DNA from: Termitomyces sp. T153
Taxonomy: Eukaryota > Basidiomycota > Agaricomycetes > Agaricales > Lyophyllaceae
Assembly: GCA_018296165.2 (NCBI GenBank)
Contig: JACKQL020000053.1
Span: forward strand, 124,001 to 188,000
Direction: 5' to 3'
DNA: 64,000 nucleotides
In this document: positions 39,132 to 50,788 of the stretch, piece after piece
How positions within the stretch are numbered: position 1 is the stretch's first letter
Layout of the letters: the number at the start of each line of letters is the position of its first letter
Position numbers and translations under genes: made by a program
Notes under the pieces: generated by a model
Seen by the model: the letters and a program-made list of their open reading frames with translations, nothing else
The model's database searches: none
Told to the model about the DNA's origin: nothing

Positions 39132-40863
39132 TCACAACTCCTCGTGCCAAGGCCATCGTTTTACTGGTTTTTTATTCTTTTTTGTTGGGGCCTGACCCCT
39201 CTCTTTTTCTGCCGCCTTGTCTCCCTTTTGTGCTACAGACCGTATAGTCTTGATTTCGTGTCCCGCAGCCCGTAAAGTCTCCTCAAGCTTCTCCATCGCC
39301 ATTATCTGGTCTTCCGACATATCACTTTCTTCCACGATCTCGAATACAACTCCGTTCTGATCCGCCGCAATTTCTTGCAGCGCCACCTTGCCGTCCTTGC
39401 TTCCCATCAACGCTTCGAGAGCCTTGCGTACTACCTCACTAGACACCTTATCGCCCACCTCAACGCCGTCCACAGCGACCTTTGGCGTTTCTTTTGCGGG
39501 CGCGGCGGGTAAGACGGGCTTGCGCCGCGGGACTTTGACCGGGTAGTCGAGTAGGTCAGGGACATCGTCAAATGCATCTGTCGCTCTGCTGGGCTCTTGC
39601 GGATCGACAATCTCGCGGCAGCGGATCTGGTGCTCTTCGCTCGTGTCCCGATGGGACTTGAAGCCGGGCTCGCCACAGAGCCGCGGCGTGTTAACCACGA
39701 GCACGTAGGAGCACGTCTTGGCTTCCTTTACAAAAAGGATAGTATCCGTCATTGTCATCGAGCAGTGAAACTAGAATTGGATGCATCAGATAGAGGCAAA
39801 TCGGCCCGCAAGGGAAAAAAGAATCGGTCAGATGATCCTACCTGGACTTCAACTTCACGAGGCTTATGTGTCTTGTCACAGAGCGTCCCATCGCTCCATC
39901 TTTGAACAAGATAGCGCGACCCAGTGCTCTGTGCAAGCTCGAGGTTGGTCTGAGCATTTTGCTCTGCAACAGTGAGGTCGGCCCCCGGTTGGGGCGCTTT
40001 GCCTAATGTGAACGATTCCCACTGTAAAGGCGCCTTGTGTAGAAGTCGAATCAATCAAATGGGATGTCTTACATCAGGGTCTTCTTGCGGCAATCTATGC
40101 CCTCCTGGAATCGATAAGTCAAATTAATCAAAGCCAGCCATTGTGTGTAACGAGGGCGCGGGGAGATGTGATGATCGAGCCGAGGTACGACTAGATACGG
40201 AAGTACTAGGGCCAGGAAGGAACCCCGCCGAGGTAAAAGAAGGAGAGAAGAAAGAATTACCTGCAGAGTTTGTGGCTTCCTTGAATTGTCTAATTTCTTG
40301 GTTGTGGCAGTAAGAATATGTCCACCAGCCTTGCCGATGCTTGAGACGTAAAAATGAGGACAGACTGGGGTTGCATAAGGAAATCCAAGACGCACGTAAA
40401 GGCATGTCCCAGACAAGGGCTGAAGGAGGGACCAGCTCCGTGAAGAAACGAATTCAAAGTCAGATGAATCGTCGTTCGATGCAGGTCGCACAGTCACGTC
40501 TACTCTGGGGATGAGGCACAGATACGAGTCCTTAGAGCCCAACCTGATTTGTTCGAGGGTATAATTAACGGAGGGCTAGATATAGTCGTCAGATTGGGAC
40601 GCTGGAGCAGTTGGAGGTGGCACTTGTGGTGTTGGATCGAGGCTGTCTAGACGGTCTGTCCAAGGTTGATCGAGGAACTCGAGCTCGCCGCCACGCAGAC
40701 CATCGGCGAGCCAGCGTTGAGCAGTGTTGGAGGGGAGAGGCAGACGGTTGAGAAAGGCAACGCGATACTTGGGGAAGGCATAGGCATCGTCGGGGAGGGA
40801 GTGGAGAAAGCGGGCGGCGCGGACGGGGGCGGCGAGGGCGGCGGCGAAGACGAGGATGCGCAT
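39132..40863 (-). CDS. YOS9: Yos9/OS-9, ER quality-control lectin
   Basis: Lectin of the ER lumen that reads trimmed mannose on misfolded glycoproteins and hands them to the Hrd1 ubiquitin ligase. The signal peptide is MRILVFAAALAAPVRAARF. The MRH lectin domain shows YLVQRWSDGTLCD, VEVQFHCSM, DTILFVKEAKTCSYV and NTPRLCGEPGF, with the paired cysteines and mannose-site residues expected. An acidic/basic tail ends KRWPWHEEL: the last four residues, HEEL, form a KDEL-like ER-retention signal, fitting a lumenal protein. Several introns fall between 39,760 and 40,580. The start at 40863 is set by the signal peptide. Confidence 0.92.
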
Positions 40864-41374
40864 GGTGGTAAGCTCAAAGTGTGGAATTCCACGTTGACAA
40901 ACTGACGCAACTCCGCGGCTGGGCCCGAGTTTCCTAAACAAGAAAGTCGGTGCGGTCTGTGAGGCCGGATCGGCGGCGGGAATATTAATTCCTGGAAAAG
41001 GGGGCTGTTGTTGGAATATCCATGTGCTTTCCTCACGACGTGAGTCCTCTCCTCCAAATCCGGATTCCTGTAGTTTGACCACACATCTTTATTCTCATTA
41101 CGTGAGGGCTACCCCCCGAAATCAGGGGTAATTTCCGTCCAACAGGATGATTGCTGAACGATAATAGTAATACTTTGCGATTGGCTCACTATCCAACAAT
41201 TCATTTTCGAATTCTTCTATATTCGGTCCTCAATTTCTTCATTAAAGCCGAGTCCTGCCTGCCTTTTTCCCCACTTGAGCGCTCTCTCTCCAACCAGCAC
41301 TATCCTAGTGCACGCGCTTCCCCAACGTTTCCTGTTACCGCTTGCACACCCCATTATCGTGTGCACCCAATCTC
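40864..41374. promoter_or_regulatory. Divergent intergenic region, YOS9 / AT-hook gene
   Basis: About 510 bases between divergent start codons. The minus frame continuing upstream of YOS9 is a shadow. CT-rich sequence precedes the AT-hook start. No site is claimed. Confidence 0.35.
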
Positions 41375-41968
41375 ATGTCTTCCTCCCCGCACGACCCTCA
41401 GGACGAGGGCGATGACAAACAGAATCTTGACGAGCTCGATGAGCCGACGGGCGGTGATACAGAGGGTGGTGAGTAGCTTTCTTTTGATATTGTTTCATCG
41501 TGCCCAAACCACGCCGCGTCTTCACATGATTTTCTCTGATCGTGCTCGCTGTTCTGCTATTTCCATTTATAGACGTCGGCATGAAAGATGCGCCCGCGAA
41601 GCGTGGTAGAGGGCGTCCAAAAGGCAGCAAGAACAAGCGGCCAGGTTCAACTCCCGCGGCTTCGGCTGGCACTGCAGTCACTCCTCGCAAGAGAGGCCGT
41701 CCGCCGAAGGTCAGTCCACTTCATTTATCGTGTTTCTCACAGACTTGTCCTCCAAGACATTTGAAAACATCGCTGACATATCATACGTTCACAGGAAAAG
41801 AAACCTGACGATGAGGCCGACACCGAGCCTCCCACTAAGCGCAAACGCGGCCGTCCTCCAAAAAATCTCAAACCTGAGTCTGGAGATGGCGCAGAGGCCA
41901 GCGGCGAAGCCACTGACCCCAGCGCAAAGAAGAAGCGTGGTAGGCCGTCCAAGAAGGCGACGGACTAA
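41375..41968 (+). CDS. AT-hook chromatin protein with four AT-hooks
   Basis: Exons 41375-41468, 41573-41709 and 41795-41968 give 134 residues. The head is acidic (MSSSPHDPQDEGDDKQ). Four AT-hook cores follow, each built on GRP: KRGRGRPKGSKNK, RKRGRPPK, KRKRGRPPKN and KKRGRPSKK. AT-hooks bind the minor groove of AT-rich DNA. There is no other domain, so the layout resembles animal HMGA proteins. Probably nuclear and architectural (inference). Intron phases keep each hook intact; one hook lies directly before an exon border. Confidence 0.88.
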
Positions 41969-42412
41969 TCAGCTGAGCTTCCTATTTTTCGTACTTGCTT
42001 TCCCGTTGTTTTTCCATACAAGCTGCTAGTTTCCTCTTGATGTCACAGACTTGTGGTCCGGTTGCTTCTCTGCCAATATCTACGCTCATGACCCATACGC
42101 ATATCTCCTTCACGATATCTTCTGTTGTCCTAGTGTTGAACATTTATCGGATACTTTTGTTTGCATACTCGTGCTGTCTACGTATACTACATACTGCCAT
42201 TCTTTTTTGTGAAAACGTACGCAGCAGCTGGTGAGCCTCGCTAGGTGCGCATGCATTTGTAGTTTTAGCTGCCATTCAACCGTTGCCATGTATGAGGAAA
42301 ACTCAGAATGACGAGTCATCTTGAATATTATTGTGTGTAACAGCATGCGTCTAGAAGACCGAGGACACCCCGAACTAGGTATCGAGTTCGACCTTTCGCT
42401 TCGTTTGAGAGC
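41969..42412. other. Convergent intergenic region
   Basis: About 440 bases between the stops of the AT-hook gene and BNA4. No gene or notable motif seen. Confidence 0.35.
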
Positions 42413-44246
42413 CTACTGTTTACATAGTATCATAATGCACAACGCCACCACGCCGGATAGCACTAATAATACCCAACCCGACCGCTCTATGATGCTCGCC
42501 TGTTGCATAGCTCTTCTCTTAGCCGTAGCGTAGTTGATATCGGGACGAAAAGTTATCATGGTGTATAACGGAATCCAGCCAGTCGGATCTCCAGGTGGGT
42601 ATGGGACATGAGACAAAGACTGTCCGAGAGAAGATGGAGAAGTAAATGATCTAGAACTTAAGGAATAAAGAATATTGTCCAATATTCTCTTAAATAGATA
42701 AATCGGAGTCGTTACATTGTGCCTCATTTCCACACTAGAAGGCACGTCAGGTTCATGGGAAGTCTAGGAGGTAAATGAGGAACGCACTAGTTATCCATGG
42801 CCAAGTCGCAAATAGCGATGAGATCTTCATGCCTGGTGTCTGAATATCGGGCGAGAACACGGGCTAGGCTTTGATCAACGCCATTAGTTGATCCAACCTT
42901 ATTTGACGGCGACATCGGCTTCACACCCTCCTGAAGGAGGAGAGTCATTAATATTCTGACATCTTCAAGACCACAGTTAAGGCCCTGTCCATAGAATGGG
43001 ACCATAGAATGGGCAGCATCTCCTAGAATAATAGCACAATCCTCAAAATGATAAGGTTTAGACTGGGAAAAAAATTTATAGAGTTCAAATCGGGTTGCAT
43101 CAGGTAGACAGCTGACTTTACCTTGGTACATATCAAGGGGCTACGCGGATTGCGTGTAAAATCCTCCACAAGTATTTTCTCGCCTATCACAGACAAAGCA
43201 TCGGGAAAGTGCAATTTGAACCATGCTAGGATGTTCTCTGGTGTATTTAGACGATCAAAATCTGAAGTCGGAGCAAAAAGTGTGCAAGTAAACGTTTTGT
43301 CCTGGTCCATCAGAAAACAATAAATAGATCATGCCATGAAGTATGATGTACGTACCTTGTTAGGCAATGCAATCAACATGAAAGAATGGCGTGGCCAGAT
43401 GTGAAGGTGATTTGGATCAAGGAGAAATGTCGCTTTTCCGTCAGCATCAATGCCTGCCGGCATTTTTAATTCGATGTATTCATGTTTGATGTATTCCTGC
43501 TGATAATCCATTCTAACGGGTGCAGTTAGGGTCATTGATGAGAAAAATCCCAACGGTAAAAGACGTTGGAGAAGCACGCCCACCTGACAACCCTCATCAA
43601 TTGTCGTCGAATAATGGAATAACTCCCATCTGCACCGATGCATAAATCGAAGTTTACAGAATATTCTTCTCCGGATTCAGAATTTCGAACGGTGATATGC
43701 CTCTCGATGAAATCTGCGGCGATAACCTTATGGTTAAAGAAAATGGAGATATTCCCTATCGTAGCGGCCTCTTGCAGCAACACTTCATTGAGCAATGCAC
43801 GGTCGATTGAATTGATACACTGTAAATCCGAAGGGCCAGGGTCAGAACGCCTAGGAGTAATTCCAGACCAAGGTTCACCTGTCCATTTTTGTCATAGAGC
43901 TGGCTGTCAAGATCACCCTTTGAGTTGTGAATCATGCGCCCGCGCATGGGAATAACAGTGTCTATAAAACGCTGTACAAGGCCCGGGTTGACGGCTTCCA
44001 GCGCAGCTATTCCACGATGGGATATGGCCAGGTTAATCGAACGCTGTTGGTTGGCTGCCTTGGATGACGGGAGTCGTATATCTTAGTTGGATCATGAGCT
44101 AAGCGAGTCAATCTTATATCCTCATCAACCTTACCAGGACGTCCCTCAAACACCTCAACCTGCCAGCCCAGCTTGGCAAAGGCCATGGCAGCGAGGCATC
44201 CTACGGGGCCAGCGCCAACTACGACGACCTTTCTCGGGGATGACAT
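42413..44246 (-). CDS. BNA4: Kynurenine 3-monooxygenase
   Basis: FAD enzyme of the outer mitochondrial membrane that hydroxylates kynurenine to 3-hydroxykynurenine. The FAD fingerprint is [19 protein letters not shown]. Then [44 protein letters not shown] and [18 protein letters not shown] follow in order. The last exon adds [29 protein letters not shown] and a C-terminal membrane helix ([17 protein letters not shown]). An intron after LAMDN removes what looks like a stop. The intron after EGRPG ends in AAG. The start at 44246 is the ATG immediately before the FAD motif. Head to head with BNA5, 192 bases apart. Confidence 0.95.
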
Positions 44247-44438
44247 TGAAGATGACCCGACTACCACCTTGAATAATTCATGCTAAATTTCCGACAATGA
44301 TCAAATGTTTTAGAATCGGATAAGATGCAATCTAATCTCCGATCCCGAGCTTCCATACCATTTGTCGCCGTCCTCTCTCCGCAAGTTAGTACATAAATCA
44401 GAGTCTGTTTCCTCTCAACTCTCGCCGTGCTTTCACAG
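44247..44438. promoter_or_regulatory. Shared BNA4/BNA5 bidirectional promoter
   Basis: Only 192 bases separate the start codons of two successive pathway enzymes. The stretch has a GATAAG word at 44319-44324, the core site of fungal GATA nitrogen regulators; use of this site is inference. Confidence 0.55.
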
Positions 44439-46133
44439 ATGCTCGCCTCAAGTAGCCCCACTTTACCTTTGAGCTCCGACTTTTTTGTTCCTGTCAACAA
44501 GGATGTGCAAGCAGAGTTTCGGACTGATGGCGGTAAGTCAGCGCAAACAATGCGCCATACGAGCTCATTTCCTGAGTTCAGATAGCAAGGTTATCTATCT
44601 TTGCGGCAACTCTCTTGGACTTTCATCTCGGCGTTCCGTCGATCTCGTCCAGGAAGAACTCAAAGCCTGGGGCACCCAGTGAGTCCACGAGTCTCATTAT
44701 TATCTACTATCGCCCCGAACATTCGCCACAGTGGAGTCGTGGGTCATTTTCGCCATCCACATGATAGACCATGGGTCAAATTTACCGACGAACTGAATCC
44801 GCTGATGGCAGAGATCGTAGGTAAGGCATCGGAACCTATCATGGCTATCTGGGATCACAAAGGATCGCAATAGGGGCCAAGGAGAAAGAAGTTGCCTGCA
44901 TGGGCACGTTAACGAGCAATCTGCATCTTATGATGGATTCCTTTTATAAACCGACTGCAGACCGTTTCAAGATCCTGTGCGAAGCCAAGGCTTTCCCCTC
45001 GGATCAAGTAGGTCTTAAGAACTCTTTCACCCTCGCGAATGAAACTCGCTGACACTGGAATTCCACGGCAGTACGCAATTGCATCGCAAGTCAAGGCCCA
45101 TGATCTGGATCCTACAACCGCTATCATTGAGGTGTCGCCCAGAGAAGGCGAATATACCCTTCGGGAAGAGGATATTCTGGAAATAATAGCAACGGAAGGG
45201 CCCTCTATCGCACTCGTTCTCTTTAGTGGTGTGCAATACTACACCGGTCAATGGTTCCCGATGGAATCCATCACAAGGAAAGCTAAAGAGCAGGTATGAG
45301 AGCATGGAAACGTCCTTTTTACGTCCTGCCTTGGATGCTTGAAGCTTGCGAAAAATCTGATCTGCAATCTTAGGGATGTATCTGCGGATGGGATCTTGCT
45401 CATGCAGTCGGAAATGTACCTTTGGCCCTGCATGATTGGAATGTAGACTTTGCAGTTTGGTGCACGTACAAATATCTTAACGCGAGCCCGGGTGGCATCG
45501 CAGGTCTATTCGTTCACGAGAAGTGGGACAATATTGTGTTACCAAAGTCAGTACCCGAAGTGTGGCTCTCTTCCTTTGCTCACTTACGACAATATTAATA
45601 GGTTTGCTGGGTGGTGGGGCCATGAGCTTACTACCCGTTTCGAAATGCCGCCGAAATTTTCTCCGATACTTGGTGCCCAGGGATTTCAACAATCGAACCC
45701 CTGTATTCTTGCTCTTGCTTCCCTTTTGGGATCCCTCCAACTATTTAAGGAGGCGGGGATGATGAAGCCAATCAGAGAAAGGTCTTTGCTACTAACGGGG
45801 ACCCTAGAACGTCTTCTAAACAAGTCCAGCTATTTCGTGCCCCCTGATGAAGTGAGGCAGTTCTACCCACAACCAGGCAGAGGCGAGCCAGGATTCACGA
45901 TCATCACGCCAAGTGATGCGTCACAGCGTGGCGCGCAACTTTCATTATTGTTCTTACCTGTTGGAACAGGATTGATGCAAAAAATATTCACGGGATTATC
46001 GAATTACGGTGTAATTGGAGATGAGAGGGAACCGGACGTTATCCGATTGGCACCCGCACCGTTGTACAACACGATCGGTGATTGTGAGCAGGCGGTTCAC
46101 TACTTGGAGGAGGCATTCAAAGCATTAATTTGA
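44439..46133 (+). CDS. BNA5: Kynureninase
   Basis: PLP enzyme that splits 3-hydroxykynurenine into 3-hydroxyanthranilate and alanine. Several exons: [47 protein letters not shown] and [34 protein letters not shown] is followed by [13 protein letters not shown]. The cofactor lysine lies in [13 protein letters not shown]. Then [42 protein letters not shown] and [13 protein letters not shown]. All family landmarks are present. The stop at 46131-46133 is 25 bases from the stop of BNA7 on the other strand. Confidence 0.95.
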
Positions 46134-46158
46134 GTTGAAAAAAAGGGAAAGGATTGTA

Positions 46159-47045
46159 TTAATTAGTATTGAGCTTGGCAATGAAGTCCTTGATAATGTC
46201 AACATAATCGAGGCCCTGCAGGATATCGTTATGTTCGCCGTCAAGATGATCTGTGTTACGGTGGACTTGAGTAGCAGCATGATCGCCGTATAAGCTGCAG
46301 AGATGTTGATACATGGCTTCGCTTTGTAGTACGTCGACGAGGGTATCACCTTTGGAGTGAATAATGAGCCATTGAATGTGGGTACCCAGGAGTGGAAGCT
46401 TCGTTGTTGAATAGGCCGTGTAGGAATCGTGTTGGCCGAAGGTGGGACGTATGAACCACGCATGGTATGCGGGAAACGAGGAAAGAAGAAGATCTAGGTC
46501 ATATATGCCTTCTGACATGATGATAGCCTTGACCGCTTGGAGGAGATGTGGCGGCGGGGTCAAGGATGGTGAGATAGACGAGGAGTCCAGAAAGATAGAC
46601 GACAGCATGTGAGTAGAGCAGCTGTGTCCAATAAGATATAAACAGTGTGGATCATAGAGCACGCCAACTCCAGGCGGACCGGGCCAAGTGGTAAGAAAAC
46701 GGAGGGCGTTCAGGGCGTCCTCGGCGTGAGCTGGGTGGCGAAAGTGGTCATCGTCGGAAGGATCTTGTGGAGTCAGACGATAGTTAGGCACAGCTACAGG
46801 GAGACGGGTTGCAGCTGCGAGATTGCGCGCAAGGTTTCTGTAATCGCGCTTGTCCTCGCTGTGAAGAGTGACTCAGGTTGAGGTCAAGGAGATGACAGAA
46901 GTGCTCACGAACGCCAAGCGCCGCCGTGAACAAAAACAAGGAGAGGACGGGGTTCGGCAGGGACGGCATCTGAGGGGAGATACAGGTCGAGCTGGCGCAG
47001 CTGATCACTGCCCGCCGCGGTGTATGCGATGTCCACAAACTCCAT
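46159..47045 (-). CDS. BNA7: Kynurenine formamidase (alpha/beta hydrolase)
   Basis: Hydrolyses N-formylkynurenine to kynurenine. Exons 47045-46909 and 46858-46159 give 278 residues. The N-terminal exon shows LLVFVHGGAWRS, the oxyanion-hole HGGxW motif of this family. The second exon begins EDKRDYRNLARNLAAATRL, then VAVPNYRLTP. The nucleophile is the first Ser of GHSCSTHM; the acid is the Asp in SKGDTLVD and the base His in TDHLDGEHNDIL. Annotation as formamidase rests on these motifs plus its place beside BNA4 and BNA5; other small alpha/beta hydrolases are the alternative. Its start is 94 bases from that of PMP3. Confidence 0.85.
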
Positions 47046-47139
47046 TTCTGTCACACCGTCACACACCATGCATCCGTGATGTCATCGCCTTGACGTCTTT
47101 ATATAGCCTGCGCTTACGCATTCATCGCACGTCCTTGTC

Positions 47140-47509
47140 ATGGCATTCACGACCTCTGACATCTGCAAGGTCATTCGTTCTTCCCAATGTTCTCTTCTTC
47201 AACCCTGACCCTCCTTTTAGATCATCGTTGCAATCCTGCTTCCCCCGCTGGGTGTCTTTCTCGAGCGTGGCTGCGGCGCCGATCTCGTACGGTAGTCTGT
47301 CTAATGTTTCGTCTTATATTCATCTTTGTCTAGTTGATAAACATCCTTCTCACCATCTTGGGCTACATGTAAGCATCACATCATCTCCCGCAAACTCATT
47401 GCTAATCCTTGCCCAAGTCCTGGAATCATTCATGGTATGCCGCCTCGGCCTCCAATTCTGCATGGGTACTCATATCCGTGCAGCACTCTACATCATCCTA
47501 AAGTACTAG
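47140..47509 (+). CDS. PMP3: Pmp3/UPF0057 plasma-membrane proteolipid
   Basis: A 57-residue membrane protein spread over five tiny exons (47140-47169, 47221-47286, 47334-47368, 47418-47434, 47484-47509). Spliced, it reads MAFTTSDICKIIVAILL, PPLGVFLERGCGADL, LINILLTILGYIPGI and IHALYIILKY. These are the two hydrophobic helices and the PPLGVFLERGC signature of the family. Pmp3 proteins affect membrane potential and salt tolerance in yeast. The smallest exon has 17 bases, and its preceding intron ends in AAG. No open frame in the genomic sequence shows the whole protein. Confidence 0.93.
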
Positions 47510-47795
47510 AACGAGAATGTTGTTGTATGCGGTTCAATAGATACCCGAGTGTTAATTGAAAAACACCTATAATACAACTAATTTGTATTCCTGACCTTGC
47601 AGTGCAGTTTGCATTCTCGTCCGAGCTGTCCTCGGCTCTATCGATATCAATAGCATCGACACTTTCGAAGCAGCCTCTCCGGCCTCCATTATTTTCTAAT
47701 GACGATGGCCTCGAGTCGGAGCTGTTTTTACAAGCATAAGAAGAGCTCTCGAAGTGCTCTGCGGACCAGTCGCCTCACCTTGCTAAACCGGGAGT
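47510..47795. other. Convergent intergenic region
   Basis: 286 bases between convergent stops of PMP3 and GCD6. Nothing recognised. Confidence 0.35.
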
Positions 47796-50788
47796 TTATT
47801 GCCTCGCAGAAGTCTCCTTCATCGGATCCGGTATAGCTTGAAGTGGTTTTCGAACCAACTGCGCCGGAGATACCTTATTGCTTTGCTCTCCTTCGCTTGT
47901 CTCTTCTGAGCTCTCATCCTCCGTTTCACCACTCTCCTCCGGAGATTCACTGACTGCGTCTTTACCTGAGGCCCCTGACACGTCCGGTTTTCCAGTGTTA
48001 GCACTCTGAGCCGCACCGTCGCCTTTCCGCTTTGAAGGAGCACTGTCTTCTTCTTCACTGCTCTCCTCTTCTCCACTTTCTGATTCCTGCCGCTTTATCG
48101 CATTGCCTCCCGTGCCAGCATCTTCATCTTCATCGTCGTCATCGTCGTCATCATCATCACTATCCTCCTCGCTCTCCTGTTCGTCAAATTGCTTGATCAT
48201 ATGCGCTCCGATGGCCCAGCATTTCTTGATATTTTCAAGGACATCATCCTTAGCATTGGCCCCTTCGCCCTTAGCCATGGGCAACCTATGCCATTTTCGG
48301 ATGTCATCTTCGTCTACAATGTCATCCTGGTATAACGCAGCGAGTATCTGACCGAACAAAGGCAATCGCTTCGAAGTTGCGCAATGACTCTGAAAAATGT
48401 CGAAATGCATCAAATTCTTTTCCGTATGTACTAGATGCATACCTGGAGCGCCGACACGGTCTCTATTGGATCGACGCCGCCAATCCTGTCAATAAGCCGT
48501 CCCCACCTGCTGACAACATTTGATATCTCCTTGCGTTGTGCAATGGGCCCACCGTCCACGATCTGAATCTTTTCCACGATTGCACCTACCACCGCTTCGC
48601 GTACGCGTGTCAAGGGAACATTGCTCGCCATCCGTAGCGTTTTGAGTTCAACCGCCGCGTTGTCAATTGAATGCCCTTCTGCAAATGCGCGTTCCAGCGA
48701 TTGTCTGACCTCGGCCTGGAACTCTGACTCCGCCATGGGTGACCCAGCGGGAAGGTTGAGAGGCAACGAAATATCAGAAGGTGCAGTAAGAGAACCTGAG
48801 TCTGTGTCAGAATCGCTACCGTCTTCAGAGTCACTTTCGCTGCTTGAAGACTCAGAGCCATCATCAGAAACATCTAGATCAGACGCGTTATCTCCTGTAT
48901 AACACATTAGACAAGTCACGAAGATCTCTACACACAATGGTACGCACCAAGTCGCATGAAGCGCTCATTCTTGAAAGTAGCGATATCGTCCTCTTCAGCA
49001 TCCTCGGAAGGCCCTATAGGCCACACGATCGCGTTTGAGTCATTGCCAAGTGTTTTGTGTGAATCTGGCACTGAAAATGTATTCCATCATACCTGTAGTT
49101 ATTGGGCACAAAAACTAACTTACGAGTCTCAACGTCTTCTAGATCCGAATCTTCATCCTCCGACGAGAATGATTCTTCTGGATCGCGTTTCTTCGACAGC
49201 CTCTCGTAAGGTCGAAGCGATGCAGAAGGGCCAATAATCACACCGTCAGCTATCAAGGATCCTCGCTGTACAACCGAGTTATCCCTGATGGAGACGCCAG
49301 CACCAATAATGCTACGTTCGATGACACAATCCGAGCCAATCTTAGTGCCGTCAAACACATATGAATTGTGAATGACAGTGCCATTCCCGATGGCGCAATT
49401 GCGACCAATTACGGACGCGACTATTTCGGTGTTTTCGCTGATCTGTGTTGAAGAACCAATCATAGTGTTATTTCCAATTTTGCACGTTCTGCTCTCGTGA
49501 GTTATCAAAAGATGGTAAGAAAGAAATGGCCTACCGTGCGAGAATAACTGTCTGGTCTTTTGCAATATACTTGTTGCCCCGTTCATGTTCGTATATGTGC
49601 CCACTTGGATGATTATCATCGGGAACCAGTGGGAAAACCCATCGAGAGAGAATATCTTTGCTGCCAGGATGGTAATGATATAAACAGGACAACGGGACAC
49701 TGGAAGGCTTTATTTACCTGACAGATTCATAACTTCTAGTATCCTTGACGCGTGCAGCATATCCTTCTTTAGCAACATAACAATGTATGTTCTTCATAAG
49801 GAGATCTGAAGTCAAGACACCGTGCACAAAGTCTCTCCGGATATCCAAGTAATCGAAGTTGTCCTGGAACAGTGAAGGAACCTACGCAAGCATTAGAGCA
49901 AACGAAAAGGTGGGGGAGATGAACTCACCTCGACAGAACACACATCAATGGAACAGTCTATTAGGTCATTCCGGATCTCTAACTCTGGATGCGCTCCAAG
50001 GATTTCACGCGGCACATGCGCCAGGGTAGTTGGTGGATATGCGGTGACAGGCTCATAGTAGAGGCACTCAGATGTGTTCGGGTCTATAACAAATACAGAA
50101 GAATCGCCACGAGCTCTGAACAGATCATAAGGACACTCAATGGCATAAAAACAATGACTCACTTTGTCCGATGCATGGCACCGCTTTCTTTCACAACCAT
50201 AGTCATAATGGCATCCTTATTCGCCTTGCGACGCTCCTTGTGCACCCGCACGACCTCGTCTATACGAATGTTGCTCACTAAATCTCCCATAACTAAGACG
50301 AAGTCGCTAGTGACCAGTCCACGGGTATATATGTCGCGCATGGCGTCTCCAGGGGAAAATGTTTCTTTCGCCGTCAAGATGGGTACAATTTTGATTCCAG
50401 ATCCAGGTTTTGACCATTTTGATTCACTGAAGAGCAGCAAATCCATGAGGGACCGTCAATGAGAATCCAGAACCAGATACCTAATCGCTGCTTTGATTTG
50501 GTCTGCATGAGATCGGCAAATTACGAAGATCTCCTGTACGCCAGCAAGCGCAAGACTTTCGAAAGTCCAGTCAAGTAAAGGTGCGTTACAGATTGGAAGC
50601 AAACACTACGTAGAATACATCAATCGGGTACAATGAAGATAAAAACTATCAGTTCTCACTCGGGGTTTACGTGCTGTGAGTGGCCTGAATCGTTTGTTGA
50701 AACTATCAGCAAGGATAACCGCCTGGAGGACCTCTTCGTCATCGTCAATGAGTTTTTCTTTACCACTGTTCGACAACTTCGGCGCCAT
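47796..50788 (-). CDS. GCD6: Translation initiation factor eIF2B, epsilon subunit
   Basis: Catalytic subunit of the exchange factor that reloads eIF2 with GTP. The N-terminal nucleotidyltransferase-like domain has VLQAVILADSFNKRFRPLT, FVLVMGDLVSNIRIDEVV and ESGAMHRTK. Left-handed beta-helix repeats follow (CKIGNNTMIGSSTQI; IGRNCAIGNGTVIHNSYV; IERSIIGAGVSI). A C-terminal W2 helical domain has EFQAEVRQSLERAFAEG, LRMASNVPLTRVREAVVG, DIRKWHRLP and CWAIGAHMIKQFDEQ. A further ~115 residues rich in Asp, Glu and Ser follow, ending KETSARQ. That tail is much longer than the acidic end of yeast or animal homologues. The Asp run at 48123-48160 is a GAT/GAC microsatellite. Confidence 0.93.
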
